Source: Chloranthus sessilifolius
Taxonomy: Eukaryota; Streptophyta; Magnoliopsida; Chloranthales; Chloranthaceae
NCBI GenBank assembly: GCA_021018995.1
Contig: CM037585.1
Location: 129,390,791 to 129,454,790, forward strand
DNA length: 64,000 nucleotides
Reading direction: 5' to 3'
The notes under the pieces are model-generated. The model searched no databases. It saw only the letters and a program-made list of their open reading frames with translations, and had not been told where the DNA came from. Made by a program: the position numbers and the translations under genes. Below are positions 45,618 to 57,189 of the stretch, piece after piece; position 1 is the stretch's first letter, and each line of letters opens with the position of its first letter.

Positions 45618-45839
45618 ATACATTGTTTCAAAAATCGGCTGGGGCGGCCGCTCCCCAGCCGATCCAAATTAGGCTGCCCCCCCCCACCACGAGTGGCCGC
45701 CTGGGCAGGTCCAAAATCAATTCGGGCTATATATGTAAGTTTTTTTTTTTTTTTCATTTGCAAATTGATTAGGGGATAGGGCTTTTCCCTTCCTCCCTTC
45801 CATAGCGGCCACTCACCGGTGGCTCTTCCACTACACCGG

Positions 45840-46200
45840 CGACCACTGATGACTCTCCGGTAAGGGATTTTTTCTTCTTCTTCTCTGTGTTTTTTTTTTA
45901 AATTTTCTATGCATCTTATTTTCTTCTTCTTTTTCGAAGCATCGGGGTCCGGTGATCGTCCGACAACCCTCCGACGCATATCAAACATCCGACAAGTGTT
46001 TTTTTTTCTTTTTCTTCATTTCTTTATTCTCCTCTACAATATTTTTTTTCCTGCAATTGTCTTCTTTTCTTCTTCTTCTTCTTCTTCGAAGCTCCGATAA
46101 GGCGGCAACCCTCCGATAGCAACAGGTTTTTTTTTTTACTGATTTTTTCCCTTCTTTATTTTTTTCTTTTTCTTCTTTTTCCTGGTGTTATTTTTTGCAT
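45840..46200. repeat. pyrimidine-rich low-complexity tract
   Basis: Mostly TTC/TTTTC strings between short GC-rich 'ccctccgac' phrases. No gene; probably degenerate 5' part of the hAT-like element. Confidence 0.6.
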
Positions 46201-46278
46201 CATTTTTTTTCTTCTTTCTTGCACAGTGCACAGTATGTATATAATTATATATATATGCTAATATATATTAATATTAAT

Positions 46279-46283
<5 letters not shown>

Positions 46284-46313
<30 letters not shown>
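46284..46313. repeat. (AT)n microsatellite
   Basis: A pure AT run after a TATTAATATTA tract. Confidence 0.85.
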
Positions 46314-46319
<6 letters not shown>

Positions 46320-46442
46320 CTATTTGATATTTTTTGGATGTGTAGTTCATTGGTTTGAGCTTCAAACGTTCAAATTTCGTCTTCTTGTGCGTCAACTAGT
46401 GCATTCGGAAAGAGTAGTGGGGATCCTGATTAAAAGTATTGC

Positions 46443-49400
46443 TTTCTGAAGGATCCAACAAATCCAAAGAGAATAACATGCAATTTTTGCAAAAAGGAAT
46501 GGAATTCCAATATTATTCAGTTGAAGAAACATCTTGCTGGTGTTCAAGGAGACATAATCCCTTGTAAAGATCTGTCAACAGAGGCTAGGGATGAGATGTG
46601 AAGCGCTCTCAACTTGATCAAAGAAAAGAAAGTCACTAGGGAAAAAGAAATTGAGGCAATACGGGATGTGCGGATTGTTAGTGATGATGAAGATGAGGAC
46701 TTAAGTTCCGGTGATGAGGGTAATGAGGAGGTAAGTAGAGAAAATCATCGTTTCTTATCAAAGAAACCGCGCACTCAGTGGTCGATGGATTCTTTTGTGT
46801 GCTGCAAACCAGCTGATGAAGTGAAGGGAAAGGGAAAAATGCGGCAAATCGTCCTCCCAAAACACTTATCGAAAGAGATAAAGGAACGTATAGACCAACA
46901 CGTTGCTAGATGGTTCTATGTCCACAGCATCGCTTTTCACACTATAAACAGTAAATATTTTTTGAAAATGTGCGAAGTAATTTGCTAATATGAGTCAGGA
47001 TATATTCCTCCTTCAGAATATCAGTTGGGGGTTCCTTTGTTAATGGATGAGGTTGATAGTATAAAAAAGAGGTTAATCCCGCACAAAGAGGCATGGGATA
47101 CTTATGGTTGTTCTATCATGATAGACATTTGGACAGATGGAAAGGGAATGAGTATAATGAATCCTCTAGTGCATTGTCATGTGGGAACAACTTTTTTAAG
47201 ATCGGTTGATGTTTCGTTGGAAATTCATGACGCACAATTCATCTATGAGTTGATTAAGCAGTGCATCCAAGATGTAGGGGAAAAGAGAGTGCTCCAAGCG
47301 TTCAACGATAATGCTGCAAATAATATAGGAGCTGCAAAATTATTAGAAATTAATTATCCGAGTATTTATTGGACTCCTTGTGCAGCGCATTCAATTGACC
47401 TTATGTTTCACGATATGAGTAAGTTAGCGCAGATAAAGAGGGTCGTTGAAAAGGCAAAGACTGTATCAACATTTATATACAGTAATGTTAGAGTGTTGGC
47501 TTTAATGAGAAAGAAGACAAAGAAAAAAGACCTTGTTATAGTCGGGGTCACACGATTCACTACTGCTTTTCTCAGTTTATGAAGTTTTTTTACGTTGACG
47601 CTCCCGTCAAGCGACATGTTCTCCTCTGAAGATTAGAAGAAATCCAAATGGTATATAGAAAGGGTAGGGAGAAAAGCAGAGTGTATCTTTCTGAAATAAC
47701 GTGATTTATGCTTTGAAGGTTTTCCAACCGTTCGGAAAAGTTCTACAAATGGTTGATTCGGATGCCCCTACCAAGGGACACATTTACGCATCCATTGAAG
47801 AGGCAGAAAGAGAAAGTAAAGCCTCTTTCCAAGACAAGGAAGCTAGAATTCAAAAGGTATTGGAGATTATCAAAAAGAGATTTGAAAAGCACTTAAAGCA
47901 TCCATTGATTGCAGCGAGACACCTCTTGAATCATTTCTACTACTATAAAGAAAGAGAAAAAATTCGCAGAGCATCGTCATTTATGAATGGTGTAAATATT
48001 TGCATTAAGAAGTTCATTGATCTTGAATTCCAAGGTACTGAGATTTTTCAAGAGATCAGTTGTTATATGAATTCGGAAAAATCTTTTGGAGATTCCTTAG
48101 CGATCAAGCAAAGGAATGTGGATATGAAGGTATTGCATTCGGATAAGAGGCCTGACCCAGGTAATTTATAGTTAATTATTTTTTTAATAATAATTTATAT
48201 TTCAATTTAGAAGTTTCAATTAAGTAATATAGGCAACTAATTTTTTAACTTAATTTTCTTTCGAAATTAATTAACAGCTACTTGGTGGGAATTGCATGGT
48301 GCGGAAATTCCTAACTTGTAAAAGATGACACTACAAATATTGAATTTAACATGCAGTTCTTCTGGATGCGAGAGAAACTGGAGCACGCTTGAGATGGTAT
48401 ATACTAAATAAATTTGAGTCGAACCAGCACAGCTATGGCTGTATATCCTTACCCAGAAGTATGGTTGTGTTCGGGAATCGTGGGGGATCAATGTTACTCG
48501 TATGAGGAATGCATCAGCTTTGGTAGAGAGTTATCAGCTCTGTTTCGATTGATTTTACTCGTTGGGTTCGTTACAGTTGGGGCGATGGATCACGGATATC
48601 CTTTTGGGAGGACCCATGGCTGCACTTCTACCCTTTAAGACTAATGTTTCCCTCCATATTCAATGTAGCCTCTCACCCGCAAGGACTGATTGCGGACTTC
48701 CTTCCAACTATTGGGGAGGCCCCATTATGGGATGTTTCTACTAGGAGGGCATGGACATTGAGAGAGGATGAGTCCGACCAATACTTTAGTTTGATGGTCG
48801 TGCTTTATAGCTGGAATCCGCCTTTGTTGTGGCATGAGGACTTGGATGTGTAGCAAGAATGGGGTCTTTTCTGTCAAGTCTTTCTACCTTGCGCTCACAT
48901 TCAGACCACTCATTAGAGTGGAATGGGCCTTCATCTAGAAGGCACCAATTCCTCCTAAAGTGAGATTTTTCACTTGGACAACGGTGCATGGCCGCATTCT
49001 AACGATGGATCAGCTATTAATTCAGGGTAAACTCCTTCGGGATGCTCTATGTGCCTCTGGGAGGAAGAATCCATACCGCACCTGTTTTTCACTATGGGGC
49101 CACTATAAAAATATGGGGTGCTATCCTGAGCTCTTTTGATCTCAGATGTGTTGTTCCGAACAACCTTCCTCAATTTTTGGTTTCGTGGAATGGCCTCAAA
49201 TGGGAAGGTCCGCAAGGAACTTTTTGGAGGGTGAGATCTTACGCGGTGTTGTGGACTATTTGGCTTCAAAGGAATGCAAGAGTTTTTAGTTGCAAGCGTC
49301 GACCGATCAGGACCATTCTAAACCAAATCAAAGATCTGATGTCCTATTGGGTGATGTTGGACAAATACGGGGGGCGGAGATTAGGAGATTCTGTCTTATG

Positions 49401-49892
49401 ATCCTTCTTTGCGGTTGCCTGCTGGGATGGGATCAGCCTATGCCCGGCTGGTCGTTTTCTATGTTTCTTCCTTTTTGTTGTTTTTGCTGTTTTTGTTCCC
49501 CCTTGTTGTATTTTCCAGCTTCTCGCTGGTTTTTCTCTTTGGAATGAAATATCTTGTTATCGATAAAAAAAAAAACCTAAATAAATGTATAGAATATAAG
49601 CATATATTTATGTTATTGTATTTAGTTATTTATAAAATCAGTTATGTATATATCAATTAAAATATTTTTTGTTTTATATATGCAGATCCACTCAAAAAAA
49701 AGAAATAGAATTCGGACCCCAAAGTTGAATGATTTGGTATATGTCCAATTTAATACCAAGCTACTAGATCGCGGGTCTAAAAGAAAGGGGAAAGATGATA
49801 TCTTGCTTTCTAGAGACAAGGAAGGGATGCTTGAATGGTTAGTGGACCCCAATGAAGAAGAAGTATTTTCTAGTGAGTATTATTTGAATTGA
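46443..49892 (+). pseudogene. hAT-family transposase remnant (BED, DUF659, dimerisation domains)
   Basis: Pieces in order: a BED-type zinc finger at 46449-46560 (CNFCKKEWNSNIIQLKKHLAG). 46614-46988 is an acidic linker followed by the conserved run RWFYVHSIAFHTINSKYFLKM. 47025-47582 is the DUF659 domain (AWDTYGCSIMIDIWTDGKG, FNDNAANNIGAAKLL, WTPCAAHSIDLMFHDMSK). 47700-48160 is a middle helical part. 48270-48403 is the C-terminal dimerisation motif (TWWELHGAEIPNL, CSSSGCERNWST). After the nested LINE, 49687-49892 is the C-terminal tail with 'LDRGSKRKGKDD'. Stops at 46599, 46986, 47580 and others make it inactive. The family cuts and pastes hAT elements. Confidence 0.85.
48414..49576 (+). mobile_element. 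5'-truncated LINE inside the hAT transposase remnant
   Basis: 1163 bp flanked by CTAAATAAAT on both sides (48404-48413, 49577-49586), a 10-bp target-site duplication, and ending in an A-rich tail. Fragments of the region after reverse transcriptase are readable: a SWGDGSRISFWEDPWL-like stretch (~48580), a KVRFFTWTTVHGRI-like zinc-binding segment (~48960), and WTIWLQRNARVFSCKRRPI (~49255). The last is typical of the 3' end of plant L1-type ORF2. Several stops break it. Confidence 0.9.
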
Positions 49893-50065
49893 ATTCAATT
49901 GTGTGTTTAGATTTAATTTCTAAACCTTTAATTTCCTCTTTATATATATATATATAGTGACCGCCTGGTTCTTGAGGAGCCCGCTCAGGCACTGCCCGGC
50001 CTGATCTGCCCGAAAATCCATCCAACCACCTGAACCCGCCCGCCGACTTTAGGAAAATTGGCGTG

Positions 50066-50266
50066 CTGTTAACCCTCTGCACCAGTGGATTAACCGAGAG
50101 GGCGCGAATCGTCTTAAAGAGAGCGGCCTGGTCCGCGCCTCAGTTCAGCTGTTCATCATCATCAATGCAGCGATCAACGGTTAATCACTCCATCCACTTT
50201 TATCTCAGACACAACCGAGGTATAAATTGTGTTTTTTTCTGCACAAATTATTATCTTGCGATAACA
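50066..50266 (+). mobile_element. Copia 3' LTR, piece 3
   Basis: From 'ctgttaaccctctgcacc' to 'gcgataaca', parallel to 35671-35868 of the 5' LTR. Confidence 0.85.
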
Positions 50267-50683
50267 TTAATTTACAAATATCCTGTTTGCATGTTTAAGC
50301 AGTGTATTTCAATTTTTTCTGAAGATTTGTGAGCAATTTGTTTGGCTAGTTAAAAGAAATGGATTCGGACTTCTATCAAACACCTGATGGGCATATTGAG
50401 TTTCTTGGTATATTTGTAAACATAGATTATCAACCAACCTTCAGTGATGAACATATAATTTCTAAACTCCAATCCAAATCAGTGATATGAACGTCTGGAT
50501 AACATCTAAATCAGTAATCGGGATCCATGATTAAAAATTAATAATCATACCTAAAATTTGATTCCCAAATCTGTTGTTGCCGGTGGTGGATGATGTCGCC
50601 GGTGGTTCTTTGATGTCGCTTGTAGTGACGAGAGGGAGAGAAGAAATTTAGAGCTTTCGACGATGAGAGAAAGGAGCCTTTTT

Positions 50684-50716
<33 letters not shown>

Positions 50717-51046
50717 CTCAGTGTGTTGCCATTTGCCAACTTGCCATGGAGCAACTCAAATGAGAGTAGGCCTCTCAACGGGCTGGATCGAAGCCTGGTT
50801 GGTGTCGAAAATGGCTCGGTCCTCCCCAGTCCTTCAAGCATAGAGTCATGCCCCGGCCCTTACCGGGGCCAAAATGTATTCGGCCCAATCTGGCCCTACG
50901 AAAGGGCCAGACCTGGGTCAGTCACGGGCCAAATTTTTTTTAACAAAAACAAAATAAAAAATAAAAATATAGTTTAATATGCTTTAAACTCAATTTTGTT
51001 TACAACTATTTAAAACATGATTTGATAATTAATATGAATGTTCAAC
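50267..51046. other. intergenic DNA with poly(T) tract, no gene
   Basis: A T-run of about 30 lies at 50683-50715. 50765-50940 is rich in GGGCC/GGGCTGG motifs and starts 'cctctcaacgggctgg', resembling the left end of the MITE at 14875. The right end is not recognisable. Open frames across it are low-complexity artefacts. Confidence 0.45.
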
Positions 51047-52069
51047 CAAGGTATCAAGCAACCGATACTGATACAAGTATCCAACTTGGTATCGATTTCC
51101 GTATTGGTCGATACGGAAGGATATCTGTAATAACTCAAACTTTTTGAAAATGTTGAATCATTGACCTTTGACGAGAATGCGACCTTTTAATTTATTTGAC
51201 TCAAGTCAAACATTTGACCTATATAACGTGGTCTCGAAACCCCACTGATTATAATTGTAGTTATGCACCAAACACATTAAATTCCAGCTCGTACCCTATG
51301 TAAAGCGTGTGTGTGTGCATGTTGCACAGGAACCTAAGCTCGTGCTGGAACGTAGGCCTCAACCCGAAATTTTTTGAAGCTAGATGCGCACTACTATGTG
51401 TACGTGTCTGATAAGGCATACAAATTGCGCCTTGAAATATAGAAATAATTATTTTGAACCTTTGATAGGAACCAATACACTATTGGTTGTGTGTTAGCTC
51501 CACACCGAATACAAACCAAGTTGAAGTGGGGATAAATACCAAATCCCAATTGCAAAACTCATTTGAGTTATTTGAGAGAGAGAAAGAGTCTTGAGAGAAG
51601 AAGCCCCATCTCCCTTGCCTTTCTGAAACCCGGATCATTGTCGATCCCCCTCTCAAATCTTCCTCTTCCTCGATTGTTTTCCGCAAGAGGGCATCGATCT
51701 TGGTGTGGTTGCGATCAAAGAGTGTGAGAGAACCCTAGCTCTCCCAAACCTTCTTTTGTTTCTTTTAGATCCTTTTCTTACATGAGCTTGGTTCATCAAA
51801 TATGTTTGAGAGGTTTGATCCCTGTGCTCGCCTTCACTATGATAGCAAGAAGTTGGGTTTCAAACCCATTAATTGAGGGTGGCAAGAGCGCCGGTAATTT
51901 CAAAACCTCGTTTGTTGAACGTTCAAATTCCATGAGTTCATAAGGTGAGATCTCGTAGTTTAATTGTGTATTTTTTACCCTAAATGTATGTAATTAGTGT
52001 GGGTTTAGAAAGGGGGAAAAAGAGAAAGAGAACGAAAATGAAAATTCGAAAGGATTTGTTGAAATCCCG

Positions 52070-52330
52070 AAAGTCGCTCGCCCGACTTTGAGACTCGCTC
52101 GCGTGAGTTGGAATGCTCGCGGAGTTAAGCCTCAGAATAGGCATAAAAAAATGAGTTTGGTCAGTCGCTCGTGTGACTGAGGGTGTGTCATGTGAGTCGC
52201 TCGCACGACTTGAAACTCGCGGGCGCGACTAAGTATGTCTGGTTAATATGAAACAAAGAAGAACACAGTCGCTCGAGCGAGGTTGCGTGACTATGGAGTG
52301 CCTGGTGAAGTCTCTCGCGCGAGCGACTGA
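52070..52330. repeat. cluster of CGCTCGCGCGA-like palindromic motifs
   Basis: About nine occurrences of 'gtcgctcg', 'actcgctcgcgtgagt', 'tcgctcgcacgac', 'cgggcgcgact' and 'ctcgcgcgagcgact'. They resemble in style, but not sequence, the TCGATTAATCGA cluster at 766-1243. Confidence 0.7.
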
Positions 52331-52945
52331 GATAGTTTGGGCCATTTTGGATTTTTCTTGAAAAATTTTCTGAATATTCCTTGTGTATAATCCTTTTGAC
52401 ATTGGTTAATGACTTTTGGATACAATGTAATGTAGGTTAGGAGTCGGAAATGTATTTGAAGGAAATTAGCACCGCTTCATATGCTTTGCGACCAAGGTGG
52501 GAAAATTTTCATACACAATTGTATTTCGATTTGATTTTTCATGGATGCTTTGATATGATCGTTCAGAATGTGATAAATTGGCTGTATTTAAATGGTATTT
52601 AGACTTGTTGAAATTCAAAATCCGAATCCGCTTTTGAAAATGATTAGTGAACTTGAAATTTAAATCCTGATAAGTTTGAAAATGATTAGTGAACTTGAAA
52701 TTTAAATTCCAGTGATGAGCTTTATTTACATGATTTCAAAAATTTGTATGTTGTTCGGCACCTAAATTATGACAATTGCGATAAACTTGACACACGCACA
52801 AAGTTGAAAATATATATGAACCTGAACACTAATCGAATATAAACTCTAAATCGAACTCAAAAGTTAAAATTGAACCGAATAGTAGTCTAATTATTAAGTG
52901 GATCGCTATGGGCAGATTAAAAGTACACTATGGGCTGCTAGGGTG

Positions 52946-53300
52946 GAATCGAACCAACACGACGGTTAAATTCGTGAATCGAACTGACAGGGCGATTAAA
53001 CCCGTGAATCAAACCGGTACGGCGGTTAATCCGTGAATCGAACCGGCACAACAGTTAAACCCGTGAATCGAACCGACACGACGGGATATCCGTTAATCGA
53101 ACCGGTACGACGATTAATCCGTGAATCGAACCGGTATGACGGTTAAACCCGTGAATCGAACCGGTACAACGAGATATCCGTAAATCAAACAGGTACAGCG
53201 GTTAATTCGTGAATCAAATTGGTACAGCAGTTAATCCGTGAATCAAACCGGCAGGACGGTTAAACCCGTGAATCGAACCAACATGTTGGGATATCCATGA
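52946..53300. repeat. 29-30 bp minisatellite, about 12 units
   Basis: Consensus close to GAATCGAACCGGTACGACGG followed by TTAAACCCGT, TTAATCCGT or GATATCCGT. The three unit endings recur in mixed order. Direct repeats without constant spacers, so not a CRISPR array. Confidence 0.92.
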
Positions 53301-53489
53301 ATCGAATATGTAAGTCATATAAGTGAATGTGAATTAAACTGGCACAACGGGAAATCCATAAATCGAACCTGAAAGGTGGACTGCTATGACAGATTATATG
53401 TACACTTGTAGACTGCTAGGGCGGATTATGTGTGCTTCTGTGGACGACTAAGGAGAATAATATGTAAGCGAATCGAATCGGCATTACGA

Positions 53490-53750
53490 GATATCCGTAA
53501 ATCGAACCTGAAAGTCAAGTAAGTAAATCGAACTCTATAAATCATATATATAAGTCATGTAAGCAAATTGAACTCTGTAAATCAAACCTATAAAACATGT
53601 AAGTGAATGTGAATTGAACTCAGTAAACACAAGATAAGACATGTAAGTGAATGTGAATCAAACTCAATAAATCAAGGATAAAACATGTAAGTGAATGCGA
53701 ACCGAACTCAATAAATCAAAGATAAGACATGCAAGTGAATCGAAGTGAGT
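53490..53750. repeat. ~50 bp degenerate tandem repeat, about five units
   Basis: Units contain 'catgtaagtgaatgtgaat' and 'gaactcaataaatcaa'. Probably grown from the end of the adjoining 29-30 bp array. Confidence 0.8.
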
Positions 53751-54735
53751 AATTTGCTTTCCTTTTTGACATTGAACAAGACACCCTGTTTTTATACGAA
53801 GTTTTCTTTAGTACGAAAGGACTTGATATTAGCTTATGTTTTGTTATGAAAGAGGATTTTTTTTTTTTCCACTTCAGTATAAATAGGTATTCTGTATTGA
53901 TACAAAATTGCCTTTGATATGAAAAGGTTTAGAAATTTTGTTTGATATTAAATGTCTTGAAAATTCGATTTTAATAAGAAAATGCATTTGAAATCAGTTC
54001 CGATTTTGATAGGAAAATGCCTTTGAATTCAATTTCTATTGTGAATATAAAAATGCCATCAGCTTTAATGTGAAAAGGTTTTGATCTTTGTCCTTGAATC
54101 TATTCATGACTGATGAGATGTATAATGGTATCTTCTTTCCTTCACTGAGTTTAGACTATTAGCTCACCACGACTATACGTCATAGGTGTAAGTATTGATT
54201 AGGATCTTGGCTTTGAGGAAGATCCAGACTCTGTACCGAAAGAAGATGATCTTCTGCCTGAGGATTTATACCTTAGTTCAGGGATCGTAGATTTAGTACA
54301 TTGTGGATTTTCGTAAATTTGGACTTGGTACATTCGTGCTATTATACACATATTGTACGCTACTGTTAGGTGATTGTCGACAATCACCGGTGATTTGTTT
54401 TAATTTACTGTTCATATTAGATATTAGAACTAGAGATTTTAATTATTTCATATGTATTATCTGCTTTGATTTTTGCATATGTATGGATGTACCAAGTATT
54501 CTGTATCAGATTGTGATCTACAATCTGACAGTTCAGGTTTTCTCATTTGGTATAAAGTTGAAAAAAAATATGTCAAAAAATAGTATTGAGAAAATTCAGG
54601 CAATCAAAGTATTGGCCGATACCTCCCTTTTTTTTTTCTCTTTTTTTAAACTGGTTGTTATTTATTAGTATCTGCCGGTACGTATTAGTCCTCCACAAAT
54701 CGATACCCAATACTGAAACCCGCATTGACACCTTG

Positions 54736-55111
54736 TCTTTAACGAGGTAACTTAAAATTAGGCCTCAATGTTTTATACATTTGTATTGTATAATTTATAT
54801 TTTATAGAGGTTTAGAAATTTACCTTATTTTCTGTACATTAATTTAAAATCATTCCTAAATGTTTTATATATTTATATTGTATAATTTATATTATATAGA
54901 GGCTAAGAAATTGAGCTTCTTTCTGGTATATTACATGGAGAGCTTTAAGGAAGGAATTTTTACAAATATCGGGTGAGTGGGAGGGTTAATTAGGGGGGTC
55001 ACGGGTTAATTAGGGATATTGGGGTCATTTGACTTGCCCCAAGTGTTAAACTGAGTCAGCGGCTTAATTGTAGGGTATTTTAATAAAATGACCCTAAAGC
55101 CTAAATGTCCT
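54736..55111. repeat. intergenic DNA with a ~95 bp tandem duplication
   Basis: 'aatgttttatacatttgtat' near 54768 and 'aatgttttatatatttatat' near 54859 both lead into 'tgtataatttatatt' and 'tagaggttt/tagaggcta'. No gene. Confidence 0.6.
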
Positions 55112-55125
55112 GTCTCTCTCTCTCT

Positions 55126-55175
<50 letters not shown>
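55112..55175. repeat. (CT)n-(TA)n compound microsatellite
   Basis: CT run interrupted by TTT, followed by a TA run. Confidence 0.85.
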
Positions 55176-55176
<1 letters not shown>

Positions 55177-55182
55177 AGTCCG

Positions 55183-55322
55183 CACTACAAAAAATAAGAC
55201 TATTAACACCAGTCAAAAATTATCGCTATTAATAAAAAATTACTGCTATTAATCTCGCCCTATAAAGTTGCTGCTACAACCTTTAACAACACATGCCGTT
55301 GAAACACTTTATTTTTGTAGTG
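55183..55322. mobile_element. CACTA-type MITE with 3-bp TSD CCG
   Basis: 140 bp, ends CACTACAAAAAATAAG and TTTATTTTTGTAGTG, flanked by CCG on both sides (55180-55182, 55323-55325). Same family as 9997-10159. Confidence 0.88.
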
Positions 55323-55439
55323 CCGACCCAAGCCGCGTTTACACATAAAAGAAGCCACTATTTTTTCGGCTGGGTGTGGGCCAAAATCCAAGTCCGCGAA
55401 CCCATTGAGAGCCCTATAAAGTTGTTTGAGTAGTTAGAT

Positions 55440-56560
55440 TTCAAATAGAGACGCAACATGAGGGCTGCGTCCTCGGCACTATCATGAGAATCAGGTGCCA
55501 TAGCAACTTAGACAAAATTGATCAGGTACCACCCAAAATATTATGACATGGTCCGATTCATATTCACAATTAACAATATAATTAAGAGTTTCAAAATCAA
55601 TGTACTAAATTGGTTGGACATCAGGTTATCTTTAACTCATCACACGGAGGCAAAAAATAAGTTAGAAACAAGGAATTTTTCTTTTTTTTAAATCACATGC
55701 CTATGCCTGATCAATCCAAAATGGTTGTTGGTTTGGTTTGATCATACCACGTGGCACCTGATATGGCATTCGGGTGTACCCCAATGGAAGGTTGACAATA
55801 TTGCAACCTCAAGGTCAAAGGTTCAATCTCAGTGTACCAATAAATAAATAAATAGATAAAACACAGTTTTGGGTTATGTAGCCACATGGCATGTCGTTTT
55901 AAACAAAGAGCAAAATTACTTTTTTTTTTTTGCTTAGGCGCACAGGACGCCCAGTGGCCAGATCACATGCCACATGATCAACTCAAAACAAATCCAGCTT
56001 TGGGTTGATTAGACATGCATGGGGCATGTGATTTTAAAAAAATTATTATTATTTTGATTTTTTTGCCTCCATTTGATGGATCAAAGATAATATAACTCCC
56101 CAAAACTTTGGGGCATGAATTTTTTAAAACTTTGATCACATTTTTAATAGTGGAAAAGTTGTAAAAATAATTTTTTTTTTAATGGGATCTGATTGACCTG
56201 CCTAAGTTGCCTTGACACCCGATCTTCGTAATGAACGCCACATGATGGCCAGCTGATGGTGAGTGTAGAGATTTCTCTACACCCGAGCGCATAGTCAGGG
56301 GCCTTATTTTTTACCCTCATTTTATGCGTTAAAGATATGGTGACACCCTACAAATCTGGTGCATTAAATTTGGACACCTTTGCCACATTTTCTACAGTGA
56401 ATGATGGCTGTGCATCTGATCAGCTCAAGTTTTGTGGGTAACTGATCTATTTTACCCAACTTATCGTAGCATCAGATCCTCATGATGGGTGTCATATAGT
56501 GTCCAAATAGTTTAGACATTGCGCTACGGATTGTTATATCCAGACGCATAAGAAGGGCTA
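55440..56560. repeat. dispersed non-coding repeat, second copy of the 8110 family
   Basis: Shares ordered blocks with 8110-8705 (see that entry) and is internally repetitive: 'gcccatggctgatcaaccc'-like segments occur near 55695 and 55975 in opposite orientation. Interrupted by a SINE at 55775. Confidence 0.5.
55775..55858 (+). mobile_element. short tRNA-derived SINE
   Basis: It matches 11934-12022 ('gaaggttgacaatatt', 'cctcaag', B-box-like 'aggttcaatctca') and ends in an (AATA)n tail. Target-site duplication not resolved. Confidence 0.6.
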
Positions 56561-56900
56561 CCGGGACGCATAGTCCAGCGATAAATTTCAACTTTTAGTC
56601 TAAAATATGGTATTTTCAAATGACTAGGATTTAGTTAAAGATAAATTGACCCCAAAACCAGACAAGACCCAGTAAAAATCCCTATTCTTCACACTTTCAC
56701 ACTTTTTGTGTAGAAATAACGGGTTAGGTAGACCCCACCCGGAAAATACCCGCTCCCACCTGACCTGAGACGCCTTCTTGGCCGTCCTGACCCCACTCTA
56801 TGCCCCGTCAAGTTTATCTGCCGAACCCGGTTAAATATGGGGTCGACACATGTTTTCCTGATTTCCTGATATGTCATGTGATTTGAAGCAATGACCTAAG

Positions 56901-56902
<2 letters not shown>
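56561..56902. other. intergenic DNA, nothing recognised
   Basis: GC content rises at 56730-56830, but no gene is supported. Confidence 0.4.
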
Positions 56903-56952
<50 letters not shown>

Positions 56953-57175
56953 CATCTATGGTGTGATTTAAAACAATTGCGGCTCTTAAAATTAATTTTA
57001 AAAGAGTTGATTGCATGTATATATATATATATAAAACATCTATGGTGTGATTCATAGAAATTACCGCTCTTAAAATTAATTTTAAAAGAGTTGATTGCAT
57101 TATATAACATCCATGGTGTGATTCAAAACAATTAGCGCTCTTAAAGTTAATTTAAAAAGAATTGATTGCTTTGAA
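56903..57175. repeat. (AT)n tracts with three tandem copies of an ~80 bp unit
   Basis: AT runs at 56903-56950 and ~57018-57032. Units beginning 'aacatctatggtgtgatt' and ending 'aaaagagttgattgcat' occur at ~56951, ~57034 and ~57105. The arrangement parallels 4615-4889 but the unit is different. Confidence 0.88.
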
Positions 57176-57189
57176 TTACATATGTTTCT

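Larger units (their letters stand above)
45618..50057 (+). mobile_element. hAT-like transposon, decayed, with nested LINE
   Basis: 4440 bp flanked by gcggcgtg (45610-45617) and ttggcgtg (50058-50065), a 6/8 match to an 8-bp duplication. The uninterrupted 5' LTR has gtggcatg there. The ends are GC-rich and imperfectly inverted (left 'ttcaaaaatcggctggggcgg', right complement 'cctaaagtcggcgggcgggt'). It encodes a BED zinc finger, a DUF659-type domain and a hAT C-terminal dimerisation domain, all broken. A LINE fragment lies at 48414-49576. Confidence 0.8.
35054..50266 (+). mobile_element. Copia LTR retrotransposon, 3' LTR split by two insertions
   Basis: 5' LTR 35054-35868, internal region 35869-40305, and 3' LTR in three pieces (40306-40356, 45040-45617, 50066-50266, total ~830 bp against 815 bp for the 5' LTR). 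The interruptions are the Gypsy element 40357-45034 and the hAT-like element 45618-50057. Without them the Copia is about 6.1 kb. The flanks (taggg before, ttaat after) do not form a 5-bp duplication, consistent with rearrangement or mutation at one end. Its coding region is broken. Confidence 0.88.
51127..54590 (+). mobile_element. long LTR-like sequence (possible solo LTR of a Tekay-type Gypsy)
   Basis: Starts TGTAATAACTC, a common start of plant chromovirus LTRs. Near its 3' side it has the string 'ttcactgagtttagac' ... 'tagctcacc' often seen in long Tekay/Del LTRs. No coding domain or primer site was found and the right end could not be fixed. Internal repeats are listed separately. Confidence 0.35.
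51047..54735. mobile_element. hAT-like element (CAAGGTRTCAA ends) containing a long LTR-like insert
   Basis: Left end caaggtatcaagcaaccgat, right end complement of 'gcattgacaccttg', flanked by tgttcaac and tctttaac (6/8). Only about 80 bp at the left and ~140 bp at the right belong to this element; both contain 'cgatac' motifs. The rest is the LTR-like insert. The boundaries are supported by weak terminal repeats, hence moderate confidence. Confidence 0.5.

Noticed and set aside
46614..49892. Domesticated hAT transposase gene
   Set aside because: Stops break the BED, DUF659 and dimerisation segments, and a LINE interrupts the end; there is no sign of a conserved single frame.
52946..53300. 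CRISPR-like array of ~30 bp repeats
   Set aside because: The repeats are contiguous with no unique spacers, are degenerate, and lie in plant nuclear DNA.
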